Positions 51,601 to 63,875 of a stretch of DNA of 64,000 nt are shown one piece after another (position 1 is the first letter of the stretch; the number at the start of each line of letters is the position of its first letter). Origin of the DNA: Sparassis latifolia. Taxonomy: Eukaryota > Basidiomycota > Agaricomycetes > Polyporales > Sparassidaceae. The notes under the pieces are model-generated. The model saw only the letters and a program-made list of their open reading frames with translations, did no database searches and was not told the origin of the DNA. The position numbers and the translations under genes are program-made. The DNA lies in contig CM031555.1 of the NCBI GenBank assembly GCA_018466975.1, forward strand, positions 1,860,001 to 1,924,000, read 5' to 3'.

Positions 51601-52700
51601 GTGGGTCGTCTATCAAAATATGCAGTCAGGCAATGTCTCTGCGAGTGAATGCCACGTACGATGATCCATTGGTATCCCTGCCGCCAGACATCCCAGCAGC
51701 GCTCGAGCAGCCTCTCGTCGCGGAACCTGTCCGCATCCTGCTCGTCCTGAGCCATTTTGATTTTGCTCCACGCGTCCTCTTCATTGACCACGCTGTCCCT
51801 CCGCTCCTTGCCTCGCGGGACCAAGCGACGAAGCGCTATGGGCTGGATCGACGGTGGCGATGCAGACGCAGTCCTGCTTAGCGGTAATTTAGCTAGAGCA
51901 ATCTGCCTGGGAGGCACCACGTCACGCATAGCCGCACCGTAAGATGGTGGAATTGTGGAAGGAGCGTGGGCTGAGTCGCCCGTCGCCTCGGACGTTTCTG
52001 CATCCCAGTGACCAAGTTGACGCGTCGGAGTAGGGCGGGATGCAAACGCACGTCTCGGATTATAGCTCGCGGCAGGAATACCAGTATCAAGGCCCAGGGA
52101 GTTCGTCGTGGTAGTAGTGAAAGTGGGAGAAATAGGTGGCCTGGTGGCCTGTGGGATGTGGTGGTACTGAAGGGCGGTGACTGGACTTTCCGGGGCGACA
52201 TCGGCGTCTTCTGGGTGAGAGTGTAATGTAAGTGTATCCTCTGGCCGGACATTGTTGATCCCTGCCGTGAGACGCGTCGAAATCCTGGTGGACGCGGGGG
52301 CGGCCCGTGTCACACGTGTCGTTCGTCGGGCACCTCCTGCCCCTACCACGTATCCCTGCTGCTGCTTTATCATCGCCCATTTCTCTCCCCAGTTCTTGCC
52401 TCGCAGAGTGCCCAGTTTTAAGAGTTTGCCATAGTACACCACCTCGTTTTGCGGGTCCAACCCACGCTCTTGAAGGAGATCGTTATATGCCTTGAACACT
52501 GTCAAGAACGTCGTCGCAGATGCAGGTGCGCGCTCTATCACGGCATCGATGAAGTCGACTTCTTCTGGGGAGAGATCGACAAGCTCTGGCACGGAGATGG
52601 TGGAGCTACGCGAGTTATCCAGGTCTTTGGCGAGGGTAGCAGCAGGGATGGCGGAAGATTTGGGTGGAGGTGACGCGCGGACAGGTCGAAAGCGTGACAT
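48681..52700 (-). CDS. SFI1: Sfi1-like centrin-binding spindle pole body protein
   Basis: Start MSRFRPVRASPPPKSSAIPA at 52700, stop at 48681; many exons. An N-terminal region (DLSPEEVDFIDAVIERAPAS; EKWAMIKQQQGYVV) is followed by a Ser/Pro/Thr-rich linker and then a long helical array with tryptophan at regular steps: LERCWDVWRQGYQ, KDAWAKWRQSYQ, VSKCWDMWRCTMEV, MRVWKAHERGKLLDR, FSSLQKWRQVHTTHRNA, FYNKWAAKLVQRRLETKL, YRWLTAARKVRHRR and AWQIWRDAMPRALQAR. This is the Sfi1 repeat, each unit binding one centrin/Cdc31. Sfi1 filaments form the half-bridge that controls spindle pole duplication. The C-terminus is basic and Ser/Pro-rich (LLTSKLRSPERSERRLTRTR), a likely Cdk-target region. Confidence 0.88.
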
Positions 52701-52945
52701 TTTCCAAGCAGATCGTCAGAAAATAAAGAGATATACATGCGGTCAAGCCGACATGTGTGGTCGACTTCACGAACGACCGTGTGGACGCGTGCGGCACGTG
52801 ACACAGTCGCGCCAGTGGCGAGCTTTTGAGTCGTTCCGTGTAGGCCAATTAAACACTGTAAAATAAATGCTACAGATATACGAATGATGCAGTACAGAGT
52901 GGGGAGATAGATCTACAGAAATGTCTTATACCTGGCCTCCTCCTT

Positions 52946-54392
52946 TCAGAAATACACCCGCAGCGCACCGGTGATCTGCGATTCCATTGGGCAGTATGGG
53001 CACTTGACCCGGCTAGAAGGTAAAGTACAGCGGTATTAGTGATATAATACGTAGAGTAAAGCATTGACCACTCACCCTCCCGGCTTGCTCAATTTATGCA
53101 AGCTATCCTTAGTAATAACATGGCCGCACGTCATCATCATGGGCGGGTTCTGCTCAGTCGACTGTTCCTTCGACACAGGACACGAAAATATCGAGTGGTA
53201 GCGGTTTTCCGCGGGCAACGGGATCTCAATCTACATAGCGCGCCACCAATCAGCCTTGAAGCACTCGAGCAAGTCACATAACACACGGGCAACTCGTCTG
53301 ACTGGCTCCACTCGCTCTTGCGCTCCCGCATGATCTTACGGCCCTTCTCGATGCGCGCCAGCGCCCCACCACCACCGATGTCGCCCACGACTCGCAGGGG
53401 CACCTGTCGGCTCATGCCGAGGCTCGCACAATACTCCTTCGCAAACATCGGCTCGAGGTCGAGGTGGAGCGAGGGCGATGCGAGGTCCGCGTATGGCGAC
53501 GCCTGCAGGCGTGTCAGCGGCAGGAATGCGATGCACGCCATTAGCCGCCGGATTTCTGTGTCGTGCTGCGAGTGAAATTGTGGGAGCGTGGCGCGAGCGT
53601 AGGCTAGTGCAGTGGAAACGTCGGGTGGGTGCGAGGCGAGGAGGAGACGGATGTACTGCGAGCGGTGGAGGTGGAACTCGAGGGATGAGGAACGCGAATG
53701 CAGGAACGCTCGGTTGCATTCTGTCCACCTGCATACGGACGCGATGTGAGAATGATAGGCAATGATGATCAGGACGTGTGACTGACTCTAATGCAGGTCC
53801 AATATTCTGTTGCTTCAGGGCTGTGATGATACGGTGCAAGTCGACGAAGTGTACACGAGTCGCTTGAGAGATGTCCGCACCAGACTCCTGGACACCAGTT
53901 GTATTGAACATAAATCGGGCGGGATACACGCGCATACGTACTTCAATGAAATTCTCGGCAGTATTGAACTGACCAGTGCGAAGGAAATGCAAGGCTATCG
54001 TGCGTTCTAACGCGGCTGTAGCTTCGTAAGACGAGAACAGAGGAGCATACGACGGTAATGGTGTTGTAAACTTCTGTGCCCGACCAGTCCACACCTCGTT
54101 ATATGGCATGCAATTACACACACACCTTATCCAAAGCCTTGCCATACTTCCCCAAAGTGCTGTAAACCTCCTTCTGCCTATCCTCGATCTCTTTCCGCTT
54201 CGTTTCAACGGTCTTGGCCAGTATAACAAGTGTCTCCTCAGACGCCGAGCCTGCTCGCAGGCGGTCCTTCACCTCGCGGAGGGAGTACAGGAGTGAGTCA
54301 AGCGAGTCAGAGATACTCGGAGACTTTCCCTTAGAAGAATTAGTGGAAGTCAGCTTCTCCAATTTCGCGAGCTCCTTCAAAGGACCGTCCAT
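52946..54392 (-). CDS. RMD5: GID/CTLH E3 ubiquitin ligase subunit Rmd5 (Gid2)
   Basis: Six exons: 54126-54392, 53942-54073, 53787-53887, 53287-53728, 53076-53230 and 52946-53012; 387 residues with phases closing. The start is [14 protein letters not shown], then a helical region ([20 protein letters not shown]), a LisH/CTLH part ([40 protein letters not shown]), a CRA part ([20 protein letters not shown]) and a degenerate RING ([54 protein letters not shown]). Rmd5 with Fyv10/Gid9 forms the catalytic core that degrades gluconeogenic enzymes when glucose returns. The missing RING cysteines are normal for Rmd5. Confidence 0.93.
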
Positions 54393-54875
54393 GTTGTATG
54401 CAACACAATAGATCTTGGTGGTCCGAGTCGCCGTATCCACTCACCGGGCGCTAAAATCTCCGGGAGATCTCTGAATCGTACACGTGAGACGGTGGAGATT
54501 TCGTCTCAAGCTACTCAGGACATACAAGTTCAAATTTGTCTATGACTATGCGAACATTATAGCCATTCCTGCACAACGAAACCGGGAGGGAGAGAGAGAT
54601 ACTAGTACTACGCGTGTATATCGTAAAATAGAGTACAAGCAGAAAGCAAGACAATATTCAGAATGTCATGTGGTCATCAGAGACAACAGAAAAGACAATA
54701 GAATAGTGGATATCGAGGGGCCCAAGAGGAACGTACTAACCGACAGATATACACTAAGAAGATCACAAAGTTACAAGGACATAGATGGGGCGTGGTACTG
54801 TGAGCTCACAACGAAGGAAGTATACGGCGAAACGCTGCTCGACTTGTCTCCGTCGAGCGCCTGATGCCAGAGTAC
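54393..54875. other. Intergenic region, RMD5 promoter
   Basis: A 126-codon plus-strand frame at 54484-54864 has atypical, tyrosine/arginine-rich text and no motif; it is taken as chance. Confidence 0.45.
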
Positions 54876-55778
54876 CTAAGACACCATCTCCGACTCCATA
54901 ACTTCGTCAGGCGTGGGCAATGGGAGTGGAATCGCTGCAGGAGAGAGAGCAGTAGCCATCGGAGAGGGAGAGGGGGAGGGTGAAGCTGATGGCTGACGGA
55001 AAATTACAGCACTGTCATACGACGGATGGCGCTGGAAGGGATTGCGAGTGTGCATGCGCGACACCGGCGAGGCTGCAGAGATATGAGATGTGTTACTTCT
55101 TCTTAACAGAATCGCACTACGCATAAAACACCTACCTAGAGCATTCGAAGCCAGCAGCTTGAATGGATATGCCACAGGCTCCCCGTCCTTCCGTAGATCG
55201 TCAGCAGGATCAACAAGGGTCAATCCAAGCCCTTCGGATGGTAAAGAAGGGCTGATACTCGACGAAGGCGTACGACGATACGAGAAGAAGGAGTGCGACG
55301 CGTTGGTATTGGTGGCGCGGAGGATGGGTGAGGTAGGCGCGGGCGGGAAGATAAGGGTGGACGAGTTCAGGATGGAGAAGAACTCTTCCAAGGCCTCGGA
55401 GGGGAGGTTGGACCTATACAACAATACTGTTTAGCAAATCGCGAACTAAGACGCACCGGACGTTCTCGAAGATATGGTGTATCTGATCACGTCGTTAGAG
55501 GTTATCATTAGCACGACATACCGAGGAGAAGCGCGAGGAGATACAGAGTCTCTGTCGCAGGAGTCGGGATATTTGGAGTCCCCGTCTGCTGGATCTTCTC
55601 CCAGCTTGAGGCGATCGAAGGCATCGGCAGGAGTAGAGACAAGACGAACGCTTGAAGCTGGGGTGTGCGGGCGAGGACGATGAACTGGAGAACGGAAGTG
55701 CGAGTAAGGAGTGGGAGCAGCTAGTCGCACTGGGCGAGGCGCCACGAGAACGGTGTTTTCGTGAGCATTAAGCGTCAT
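54876..55778 (-). CDS. Hypothetical Ser/Pro-rich protein
   Basis: Start MTLNAHENTVLVAPRPVRLA at 55778. At least three exons: PADAFDRLKLGEDPADGDSK in the first, SNLPSEALEEFFSILNSSTL in the middle and HTRNPFQRHPSYDSAVIFRQ in the last, ending TPDEVMESEMVS. The text is disordered, Ser/Pro-rich, with short patches such as SALEEFFSIL and GEPVAYPFKLLASNALGR. No domain recognised and no membrane helix. Frame and codon use look genuine, with short introns near 55095-55140 and 55415-55500. Function unknown; such proteins are often regulatory phosphoproteins, but nothing here shows that. Confidence 0.65.
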
Positions 55779-56308
55779 TGTAGAAAAGCAGATATACAAG
55801 GAGGAGTACTGTTGGTGGTTGGTGATGAGGAGAAGGAGAAAGTGGCTGGGTTGTTTGGACGCATTTACAAGGTCTATGGCGGCTCTGGAGGCGCCAGTCA
55901 CGTGATAGAGGATGATCTGATGAGCCGATAAGGAAGGTGTGGAATTGAGAGGAAGCTCCAGGCTGTGGCCGAGGATCTCCCACCAGTGCCGCTATGCGCC
56001 CTCAGGACCCATCGGCACGAATGGCGCAATATTAGTGTTCCTTGTCCTCCTCATCCAGCTTGTCCTGGGAAATATATGCTCGAAGGTTTTGCAGGAGAGC
56101 CGGACGGATCAGCAGTCACATCCAGAGCAGATTGTTGCGCGAGAGCTAGTCATGTCCAACGGTACAACACGTAAATGATAATTCTTCTCCAGCTCAGCAT
56201 CAAATTCTCGCTATCTGAAAACGTCACCTGCGACTCTCCTTATAATAAGACCTTCCTCCCCCGTTTTCATGTCACCTTCCTTGCCAGTCTCCTCCAAGCT
56301 GAGTGGTC

Positions 56309-58406
56309 ATGGTGGTCAGTTCCTCTCAGCATGACGCACCCAGGCGTCTCGTAGACGAGCAGGATGTCTTCGAGAGCAACACCGACGCTCTCGAAGGTCA
56401 AAAGTCTGAGCCTAAGGCCACCGTTACCCCCCTCCCAAAGGCCCAGCTCTTCACCCTCTGTACTGTAAGACTGGTCGATCCCATCGCATTCACACAGATT
56501 TTCCCTTATGTCAACGAGATGATGGAGCGGCTACGCCTCACCAACGATCCGTCGAAGATTGGTTTCTACAGTGGGATGGTGGTGAGCAGCAAGCGCCCGC
56601 GTGTGCCGGGTCGTTCGAAGGGATGCTCAATCGTCGGGCCGTATTCTTCTAGGAAAGCAGTTTTGCCATCTCTCAGCTGTGTTGCATATACCACTGGGCA
56701 CGCCTTTCCGGTACGTTGTCCATTCGCAACAAACAACCGATTAAACGCGGTACCGACCTCTATGCAGATAGAATAGGTCGTCGCCCGGTGGTTCTCGTCG
56801 GTGTTGCTGGAATTGGGTTTGCTACTATCTGTTTTGGCTTGTCGCACACTCTTACTGCTGTTTTGTTCGCTCGCTGTCTGGGTATGCTTCCCCCACCTTC
56901 CCACCTCCCGCGAAAACTGAGTCACTCTCGCAGCCGGTATATTCTCTGGCAACATCGCAGTTGTCCACTCCGTTCTTGGCGAATTAACCGACTCTACCAA
57001 CCAAGCGACCGCCTTCCCGATTTACGGATTGTTCTGGCCGTTAGGTGCCATCGTCGGGTAAGTGCAACAGGGCCGTTCTGCAATAATTGGTAGTACTGAC
57101 TCCCGCTCCCTTCTGCAGGCCTCTGCTAGGAGGCACTTTTTCTAATCCCGCAGAACGATTTCCGCAATTTTTCGACTACGAGTTCCTCAAGGCATATCCT
57201 TATTTTCTCCCATGCTTAGTGGCTGGGATTGTATCCCTGATGGGCGCCACCCTCGTATACTTCTGCCTGGAAGAAGTCGTAGTTTTCTCTTTCAACTCAA
57301 GCCCGCCGCTGATTATTGGTGTACAGACACTGCCGAGTAAACGGTGGAAGAATGACTATGTACAAATGCGGCAAATGGGTTCAGAACATAGAGGCGGTGA
57401 TCCAGAAAAGCCGCCAGAGCCCAAGAGTCTCAAATTCTTACTATCAATACCCGTCATCCGTGCCCTGTGCCTCAGTGGATTCGCTTTGACCTTCCTGTGA
57501 GTACAGTCGTCGCACATATAGTCAACCAACCGTTGACATCCATCCGTGCAATGCAGCAATACCGGCTTTGATGTCACATTTGGTACGGCTCAGTGGATAT
57601 TTGAATATGCATCACGGCTGATATTGAACCGGTCCAGTACTCTTCTGCTACTCCCCTATCCAGCGCGGCGGTCTCGCTTTCACGGTATGTTTCGTAGCAT
57701 TACTGTGGTTCCTCCATCATTTACTGACGTTGCACTACTCCACTTTACAGGCGTCCGAAATCGGGTACTCACTCGCAACATCGGGCGTGATCTCCGTGCT
57801 GCTCCAGTTGTTCTGCATGCCGTACCTGCTGCGCAAGGTCGAACATGCGAAGATGTACAACTTCTGCATGGCGCTCTGGCCGTACTGTTACGTGCTCCTC
57901 CCCGGCCTCAACCTCCTCGCTCGCGGCGGCATCGACGAGGCGACTGGCCAGATCCTCCCCGCATCGCGCGCGTTCATCTGGATGGGCATCGCCGGCCTGC
58001 TGTCCATCGCGAAGGTCGCGGGCTTGGCGTTCTCGTGAGTGTTGCTGACCGTCCACGGGCATGACACACCTTGAAGTATCGTCTCACCGTGTTCGCAGTA
58101 TCAGCATGATCCTAGTGAAGGACGCCGCCCCCGATCCTGACTCCCTCGGGGCCACTAACGGCCTCGCACAGTTCGCGATGGTAAAGCCTGTACACCCTTA
58201 ATGCGCTCACGCTCGCTGACGGCCGCGCCCAGTGCTTCGCCCGCTCATTCAGCCCCGCGTTCGCGAGCTCGCTTTTCGCGTTCTCAAACAGATATGAGTT
58301 CATCTTGCTCCGATACCTGTGGGTCCTGGTAATGGTGATCTTATCCTTCCTCGGCACCACGCTATCGCGCCGCATCGCGGAGATTAGAAAGACGTCGTAC
58401 ACTTAA
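56309..58406 (+). CDS. Major facilitator superfamily transporter (ZIFL/Zrt-type DHA family)
   Basis: Multi-exon. A polar cytosolic N-terminus (MVVSSSQHDAPRRLVDEQDV) is followed by VRLVDPIAFTQIFPYVNEMM (helix 1), the MFS signature loop LYADRIGRRPVVLVG, then GIGFATICFGLSHTLTAVLF, HSVLGELTDSTNQATAFPIY, AYPYFLPCLVAGIVSLMGAT, a central loop (QMGSEHRGGDPEKPPEPKSL), and the second six-helix half (SEIGYSLATSGVISVLLQLF; AFIWMGIAGLLSIAKVAGLA; TNGLAQFAMCFARSFSPAFA), ending AEIRKTSYT. The family call, similar to plant ZIF-like and fungal multidrug-type proton antiporters, is from the helix-1 and ELTD-NQA motifs. Substrate unknown. The exons at 57760-58035 and 58100-58290 are much richer in G+C at third positions than the earlier ones. 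Confidence 0.85.
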
Positions 58407-58715
58407 ACACCACGAAGCTAGATTCAATGTAACCTTAGAGGACTTTTGCATATGTTTTGTGGTAGAAAGAATCCACATAACGCGTTTCACAGACATGTGG
58501 ACATGCGCAGTTGGGTGGCGTGATCCGTCAACGCAAGTCGATGGCAAGACACGAGTTATTTGAGCAACCGTGTTTGCTCCAGAAAAAACACCGAATACAC
58601 GTCGCACGTAACCCAGCAAGTGTACGTCATTACGGCAGGTTTGTAGCCTTAGATGTAGAATCGCACAATCACCGTCGTAGTTCAATCAGACCCGGAGATA
58701 ACATCAATAGTACGC

Positions 58716-61681
58716 CTAAAGCTTCGACGACGACAGCTCGGGAAGCTCGTAGAGCGCGTCCAACACGTCCTTGAACTTCTCGTACGTCTGAGGGCTGCAT
58801 GACGACATTGATCAACAGCTGCACGGGAAGAGAAGATGCGAAAAGACGCGTACCGGCGGACCTTCAGCGTCGGCGTGAGACACCCGTTGTCCACCGTGAA
58901 CGCGTCGAGGGTCGCATGTATCCGCTTGATCATCTCGAACCTACTCATGACGGGGTCAGGCGTCGCTCCGATCAGTCGTAGTGCACGTTACGTAGCACGC
59001 ACCCTTTGAGCTTGTTGGTCCTAGCCTCTTCCGTCATTTCTGACAGGATGGCAGATTGCACACGAGGATCGTCCACTGCCGTTGCTAGGGCTGAGATGTC
59101 CTCGGGATCTATGCGCCGACCCAGCAATCGGGACACGAGGAACGAGAGCTGGGCAGGATCAGGAACGACTACGGCCACCAGATACGACTGGAGGGAGTCG
59201 CCATGGACGAACAATTGGGCAACCAGTGGACATGAGCTGTAGACATTCTCGATGTTCTCGAGCGCGACGTATTCGCCCTGAGCGAGCTTCATTATATTCT
59301 GCTTATATGTCAGTATCGCTACAACACAGTGAGGGCCAACAAAAACACACCTTGACACGGTCAATGATCTTGACGCGTAGATGCTCGTCGAAAAGGCCGA
59401 CGTCGCCTGTGTGCACCCAACCTTCCTCGTCAATCGTTGCTCTCGTATTCTTCTCGTCTACGTGGTGACTATCAGTGACATATTGATTTTAGCATGGACT
59501 GTATGCTCACCCTTGTAATAACGCTTGAAACAGTGGTCACCGCGCATGACGATCTCTCCTCGAGGGAAAGGCTTGTCCTCCGCCGTGTAACCCATCGAGG
59601 GAACATCAACGAGTTTGATTTCGGTGTTTGGAGTCACCGGGCCAACTGTCCCAGACGATGAAGGATCCGCATACCAGACGTGAGTACAAGTGCCACAATT
59701 CTCGGTCATCCCATAACCTGATGCAATTGCCGTGAGTGCCCCTCCACAAACAGTTGCTCATGCAATATACCTTCGAGCACGTCGCAAAGTAGCGCAATTC
59801 TAATGAAGTCCATGACGGCTGGACTAATGGGCGCAGATCCCACAGCAAGGAGATCTACGTGACCACCAAGCGCGGCTGCGACCTACAGAGACGTTAGTGT
59901 GACAGAGAAAAGGCGGTCGCCATCTGCGTACCTTGCTGAAGACAAGACGGTCCCAGATGGCGTGTTTACGCTCTCCAGTCGTATGCAGTCTCTCCAACTT
60001 CGCACTCACTGCTCGGTTGAATAGTGCACCCTTCAGCCCAGGCGCTGTTGATGCAATCATAGCGGCTTGGTATATCCTGTTCAATACTCTGGGCACTGCG
60101 GACATGAAATGAGGCTTTAGTACTTGAACGTCTTCCAATAATCGCAAAGGGTCTCCTGTGGAGAAACCGATGGCCCCACCCATTGCGACTATGACCAGGG
60201 ACATTGTTCGCTGAATTGGGCATATGAGTATGTACACGGTAATCAATCAGCACTGCAGCATACCTCGAAAATATGTGCCAGTGGCAGATATGAAATGGCA
60301 CGTCTGCCCTTGGCATATTTCCCCGACTCCTGTGAGCATAGATGGCCCTGCGCGGCAATGGCAAGATTTCCGTGGGTCAACATGACACCTGTCAGAGGTC
60401 AATAATGCGCGAGCGAACTGGAAGAGGCTATCCACCTTTGGGGTTCCCCGTTGTGCCCTTTTACAACAAGGTCAATAAGGTCAAAATACAATTCACGCAG
60501 AAATCACGAACAGAGGTATAGCAAATAGTTGCAAGCTGGTCTGGGGTTGCACGAACTGGATCCATTGGATTTTGGGCACCGAGCTCCTCCACTGTCAATG
60601 TAGTATGTCCCGTGTACTGTGGTCAAAGGAAATTGCTGCACGCACCTTCGAGAATATCCCTTACGATAATGTTCCTTTCTTGACCCCAAGCACCAAGTAT
60701 CTTCCTGCTTTCGGGCGAGATACTATCCATGACTACGATCATCCTCAACGTCGGCACCTTTGGCCCAAGCTGCAGCAAGAAGGGGATATGATCCAGAGTC
60801 ACAAAAACGACGGAAATCTCCGCATGATTAATACTTCAAAACATCGTCAACCTTGCACAACGCGTCCGATATAATAGAACTCACATATATTCTAGTGTAA
60901 GAGCGGAATATGAGATATTTGTATAAGGTTTCTTGGGGAAGAGACTCACCAAGTGCATCTTTCCCGAGCGTATCGTAGAGCCCAACGCTGACTTTCTGAT
61001 ATGCATGCGCACAAAAATCAACTATCTGCCACTCTGATAGTGAGGGGTATTAGCAATTGATTGGCAACCATCCGGATGAGGCGCCGACGTGGCTCACCAG
61101 GAGTATTACGACTCCAAATCCCAACCGTTTCGTACTCTCCGCCTCCGAGAACACCATCTCGGAACAACTTATGGAGACCACTACCAAGCGCACGTTTACG
61201 AGCATCCACGGTGGCATATGACTGCCACACATAGTGATCGGCATACTGAAGAGGCTTAGCGGAGACGAGGGGACGATGGCCAAGGCAAGGGCTGTTCGCC
61301 GAAACTCTTAGACCCTCCTCGAACATCTCATCCAGAGTGGTGAACATGTTGGGTGTCTGGAGGGTGATCAAGGGATATTGAGCTAGGGAAACATATTGAA
61401 GCCATCATCCAGCACGACAGGGTATGACATGCACACACCTGTCCGGTAGTGGCCTACGTCGCAAGTGAGACAAACGGGCGTTGAACATCGCGATCTGAGA
61501 AGCTATTATGACTGGTTGAAGTACCTGTCTGCCCTGGCCTCTTCGTCCCCGGCACCTCAACCATCTGCTTATCATAGTTGAGCTGGTCTTTATGCCATTC
61601 AACATACTTGATGTACTCCTTCATAGTCATTGAGAACGAAGAAGTGGTTGCGGGACAAGTCGCAGCTGACGGGGATGTCAA
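58716..61681 (-). CDS. Long-chain acyl-CoA synthetase
   Basis: Multi-exon, ~700 residues. Start [20 protein letters not shown] at 61681; next exons [31 protein letters not shown] and [20 protein letters not shown]. The AMP-binding P-loop [11 protein letters not shown] is split by an intron near 60450-60525 and followed by [36 protein letters not shown] (A5-type), [58 protein letters not shown] and the C-terminus [13 protein letters not shown] ... LPELSSSKL. It activates fatty acids to acyl-CoA with ATP. The [10 protein letters not shown] text separates long-chain synthetases from other AMP-forming ligases. The final SKL is a peroxisomal targeting signal (PTS1), so it probably feeds peroxisomal beta-oxidation. 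Confidence 0.93.
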
Positions 61682-62213
61682 CTAAGATGGCAGGCGCATC
61701 TTGTGAATAAGTAAGGCAGCTAATATAACTGATCTTATTGAGGGGCCGGAGGCGTTACCGTCCGAGCCTCGGTCCGAAATCAGATCATCTCGGCCGCAGC
61801 ACTACTTTACTTGTTTCAATAAAATGGCCACGAAGCTCTCAATTTTGCAACGATCTCAATAATCTCAATGAAAACCCTTTCCCATAGTTGTGGCGAGTGG
61901 TTGAGACACAACACTCCCTTCACGACGAGGCCATTGACGCAATTTCGTGCTCACATCTACCGCGCGCACACCGCGTATTCACCGCGAAGCACTCCGAGGC
62001 TCAGATCCGGTGATCTTATGAAACAACGTGATTTCCACCGCGTCTTCCACAGGGGAATAAATTAGTGAAGAAGATATCACATGCAGGTACATGGCGTACA
62101 AAAGTCAGATCAGCTTACAGTTAGCAGTGTCATGAGGTGGGGAATAGCATGAGACTTATAATAGGACACGGTCCATCTCGCCGCTACGACGAAGGTGCGT
62201 ACAAACAGACTCA
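61682..62213. other. Intergenic region
   Basis: Promoter of the acyl-CoA synthetase gene and 3' side of the penta-EF-hand gene. Nothing else seen. Confidence 0.5.
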
Positions 62214-63280
62214 TCAAGGTGCGCTGAGGACAATCTGCGAGTTGCATGAGCAAAAAATGGAATAGATTTTTGTGCAACTCACCTGCATAAATTGCTCATA
62301 ATTGAACTGAACCCACCCATCGCGGTTGGTGTCAGCCCTGCAACAGAAACGTCAGTGCCTGGGGGTGTACGCAAATCATATTGACCCACCGTTGAAACGC
62401 TTCCGTCAAGGATTTAACGACTACACAGGCACGCACGAAGCGATCGAATGTAATTCCTGGTGGGGGGCCATACTCAGCTGATGGACCAGATGCTACTTTC
62501 TTGTTAGCACATGCACGTGGAGCTGAAGGAGCATGTGAATACCCACCGTACTTCTGCTCGATTAAGGTCAAGATATTAGGCGATAAATTGTACCCGAAAC
62601 TACGCAAAGCTTCTGCTAGTTCGTGGCCGTCGATGGATCCAGACCGGTCACGATCGAAATGTCTGAACACGTTCTGCCAGTCTTGTATATATTTCCAGAG
62701 GCCGGAAAACTCTGGACAAATAGACATGAAACAGTGAGAACAACTGCAAACTAAGGAGACAGGGTGCAACAAATACCAGAAAACCCAATTGTGCCGCTAC
62801 GATCGGTGTCCTGACGTTAATCCAGGATGAGGATCAGCACGCAGATGATATCATAGATAAGACGCACGAAGATGTTCATCAACATCTTTACAGTGTCAAG
62901 ATCAAATCCTAGACAAACATTATGAGCTCAAGGTAAGCGTGTCTCCTGGAGAGAGCCCTTACTTGTCCAATTTCCTGAAATTACGATCAAACTGATGTTG
63001 CCTCGATATACACGGAGAAACACGTACCATTCACAAGAGCAGCCTGCAGCTCGTTCACACTGATCGCCCCCGAATGATCTGTATCGACCGCGGAGAACCA
63101 TTGCCACAGCTGAGGGTCCGAACCTGGGGGTGGCCCTGCGGGCGGGCGGGTGGCAACGTAACCGCCACTGGTATAACCGCCTGCGTAGGCCACGTTCTGT
63201 GGAGGGGTGCCCGAGAAGCTCGAATGGTGCGAACGGTGTGACTTGTGCAGATGGTGGCTTTGGCTGTAGTTAATGGACAT
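62214..63280 (-). CDS. Penta-EF-hand calcium-binding protein (ALG-2/peflin type)
   Basis: Multi-exon, start MSINYSQSHHLHKSHRSHHS at 63280. A low-complexity His/Ser and then Gly/Tyr/Pro-rich N-terminus (GGYTSGGYVATRPPAGPPPG) leads into EF-hand 1 (FSAVDTDHSGAISVNELQAA), EF-hand 2 (MNIFDTDRSGTIGFSEFSGL), the linker WKYIQDWQNVF, EF-hand 3 (FDRDRSGSIDGHELAEALRS), a weak fourth hand and a fifth (ADTNRDGWVQFNYEQFMQ), ending IVLSAP. Loops 1-3 keep all acidic ligands. Such proteins respond to calcium by binding ESCRT and vesicle proteins. The disordered N-terminus resembles yeast Pef1/peflin. Confidence 0.9.
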
Positions 63281-63875
63281 GGTGCAGGTAGTGGAAGTGT
63301 GAAGAAAGATGTTGACGGGCGTCTTGATCAGTGGCGCGCTATATTTCGCTGCGGGACCGTGACCATTATGGCCCTGACTCCGAAGATATGATGTGGCGCA
63401 TCATGAGCCACTCAGGCTATGGTCACCGCCCAAGACTGCAATTAATCTGCCAGACTCGACAGCGCCCAGCCTAGCTATCGAAGAGACACCTATGCAGTGA
63501 ATTCAGTCCGAGGGCGATCGAATTTGTCCCCATACGATCGCAGCGGTGTTGCACTGGCTGGTAACGAGCGTGACATAAAATTTCCTCCGCGTACGCTGAG
63601 TGCTTTGCGAGATACTGGGATTCCTGGATTCCACGTTCATTCAGAATAAACATAGTGAGCAGTCGTAGGCAGTTGTCCATCTGAAGGGCGCCTGTGGACA
63701 CCAGATGCACTCGAAGTCGCTGCAGGCAGCCTACAGCTACTGGGCGACGGCCCGTGATTGCCGAGCACGTGAAATGCCCGAGCGTCTAAAGTCCCTCTCG
63801 TTGCCGAAGCAGTGCCCGAAGCATGAGCAAGAGCTTCAAGCTTCAAGCTTCAATGTCCTTCCATGCAGCGTCGAA
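63281..63875. other. Divergent intergenic region
   Basis: Between divergent start codons; probably promoters of both neighbours. A three-fold TTCAAGC repeat lies at 63834-63853. No gene recognised. Confidence 0.45.

Noticed and set aside
54484..54864. 126-codon plus-strand frame
   Set aside because: Tyrosine/arginine-rich text without motif, located in the RMD5 promoter region.
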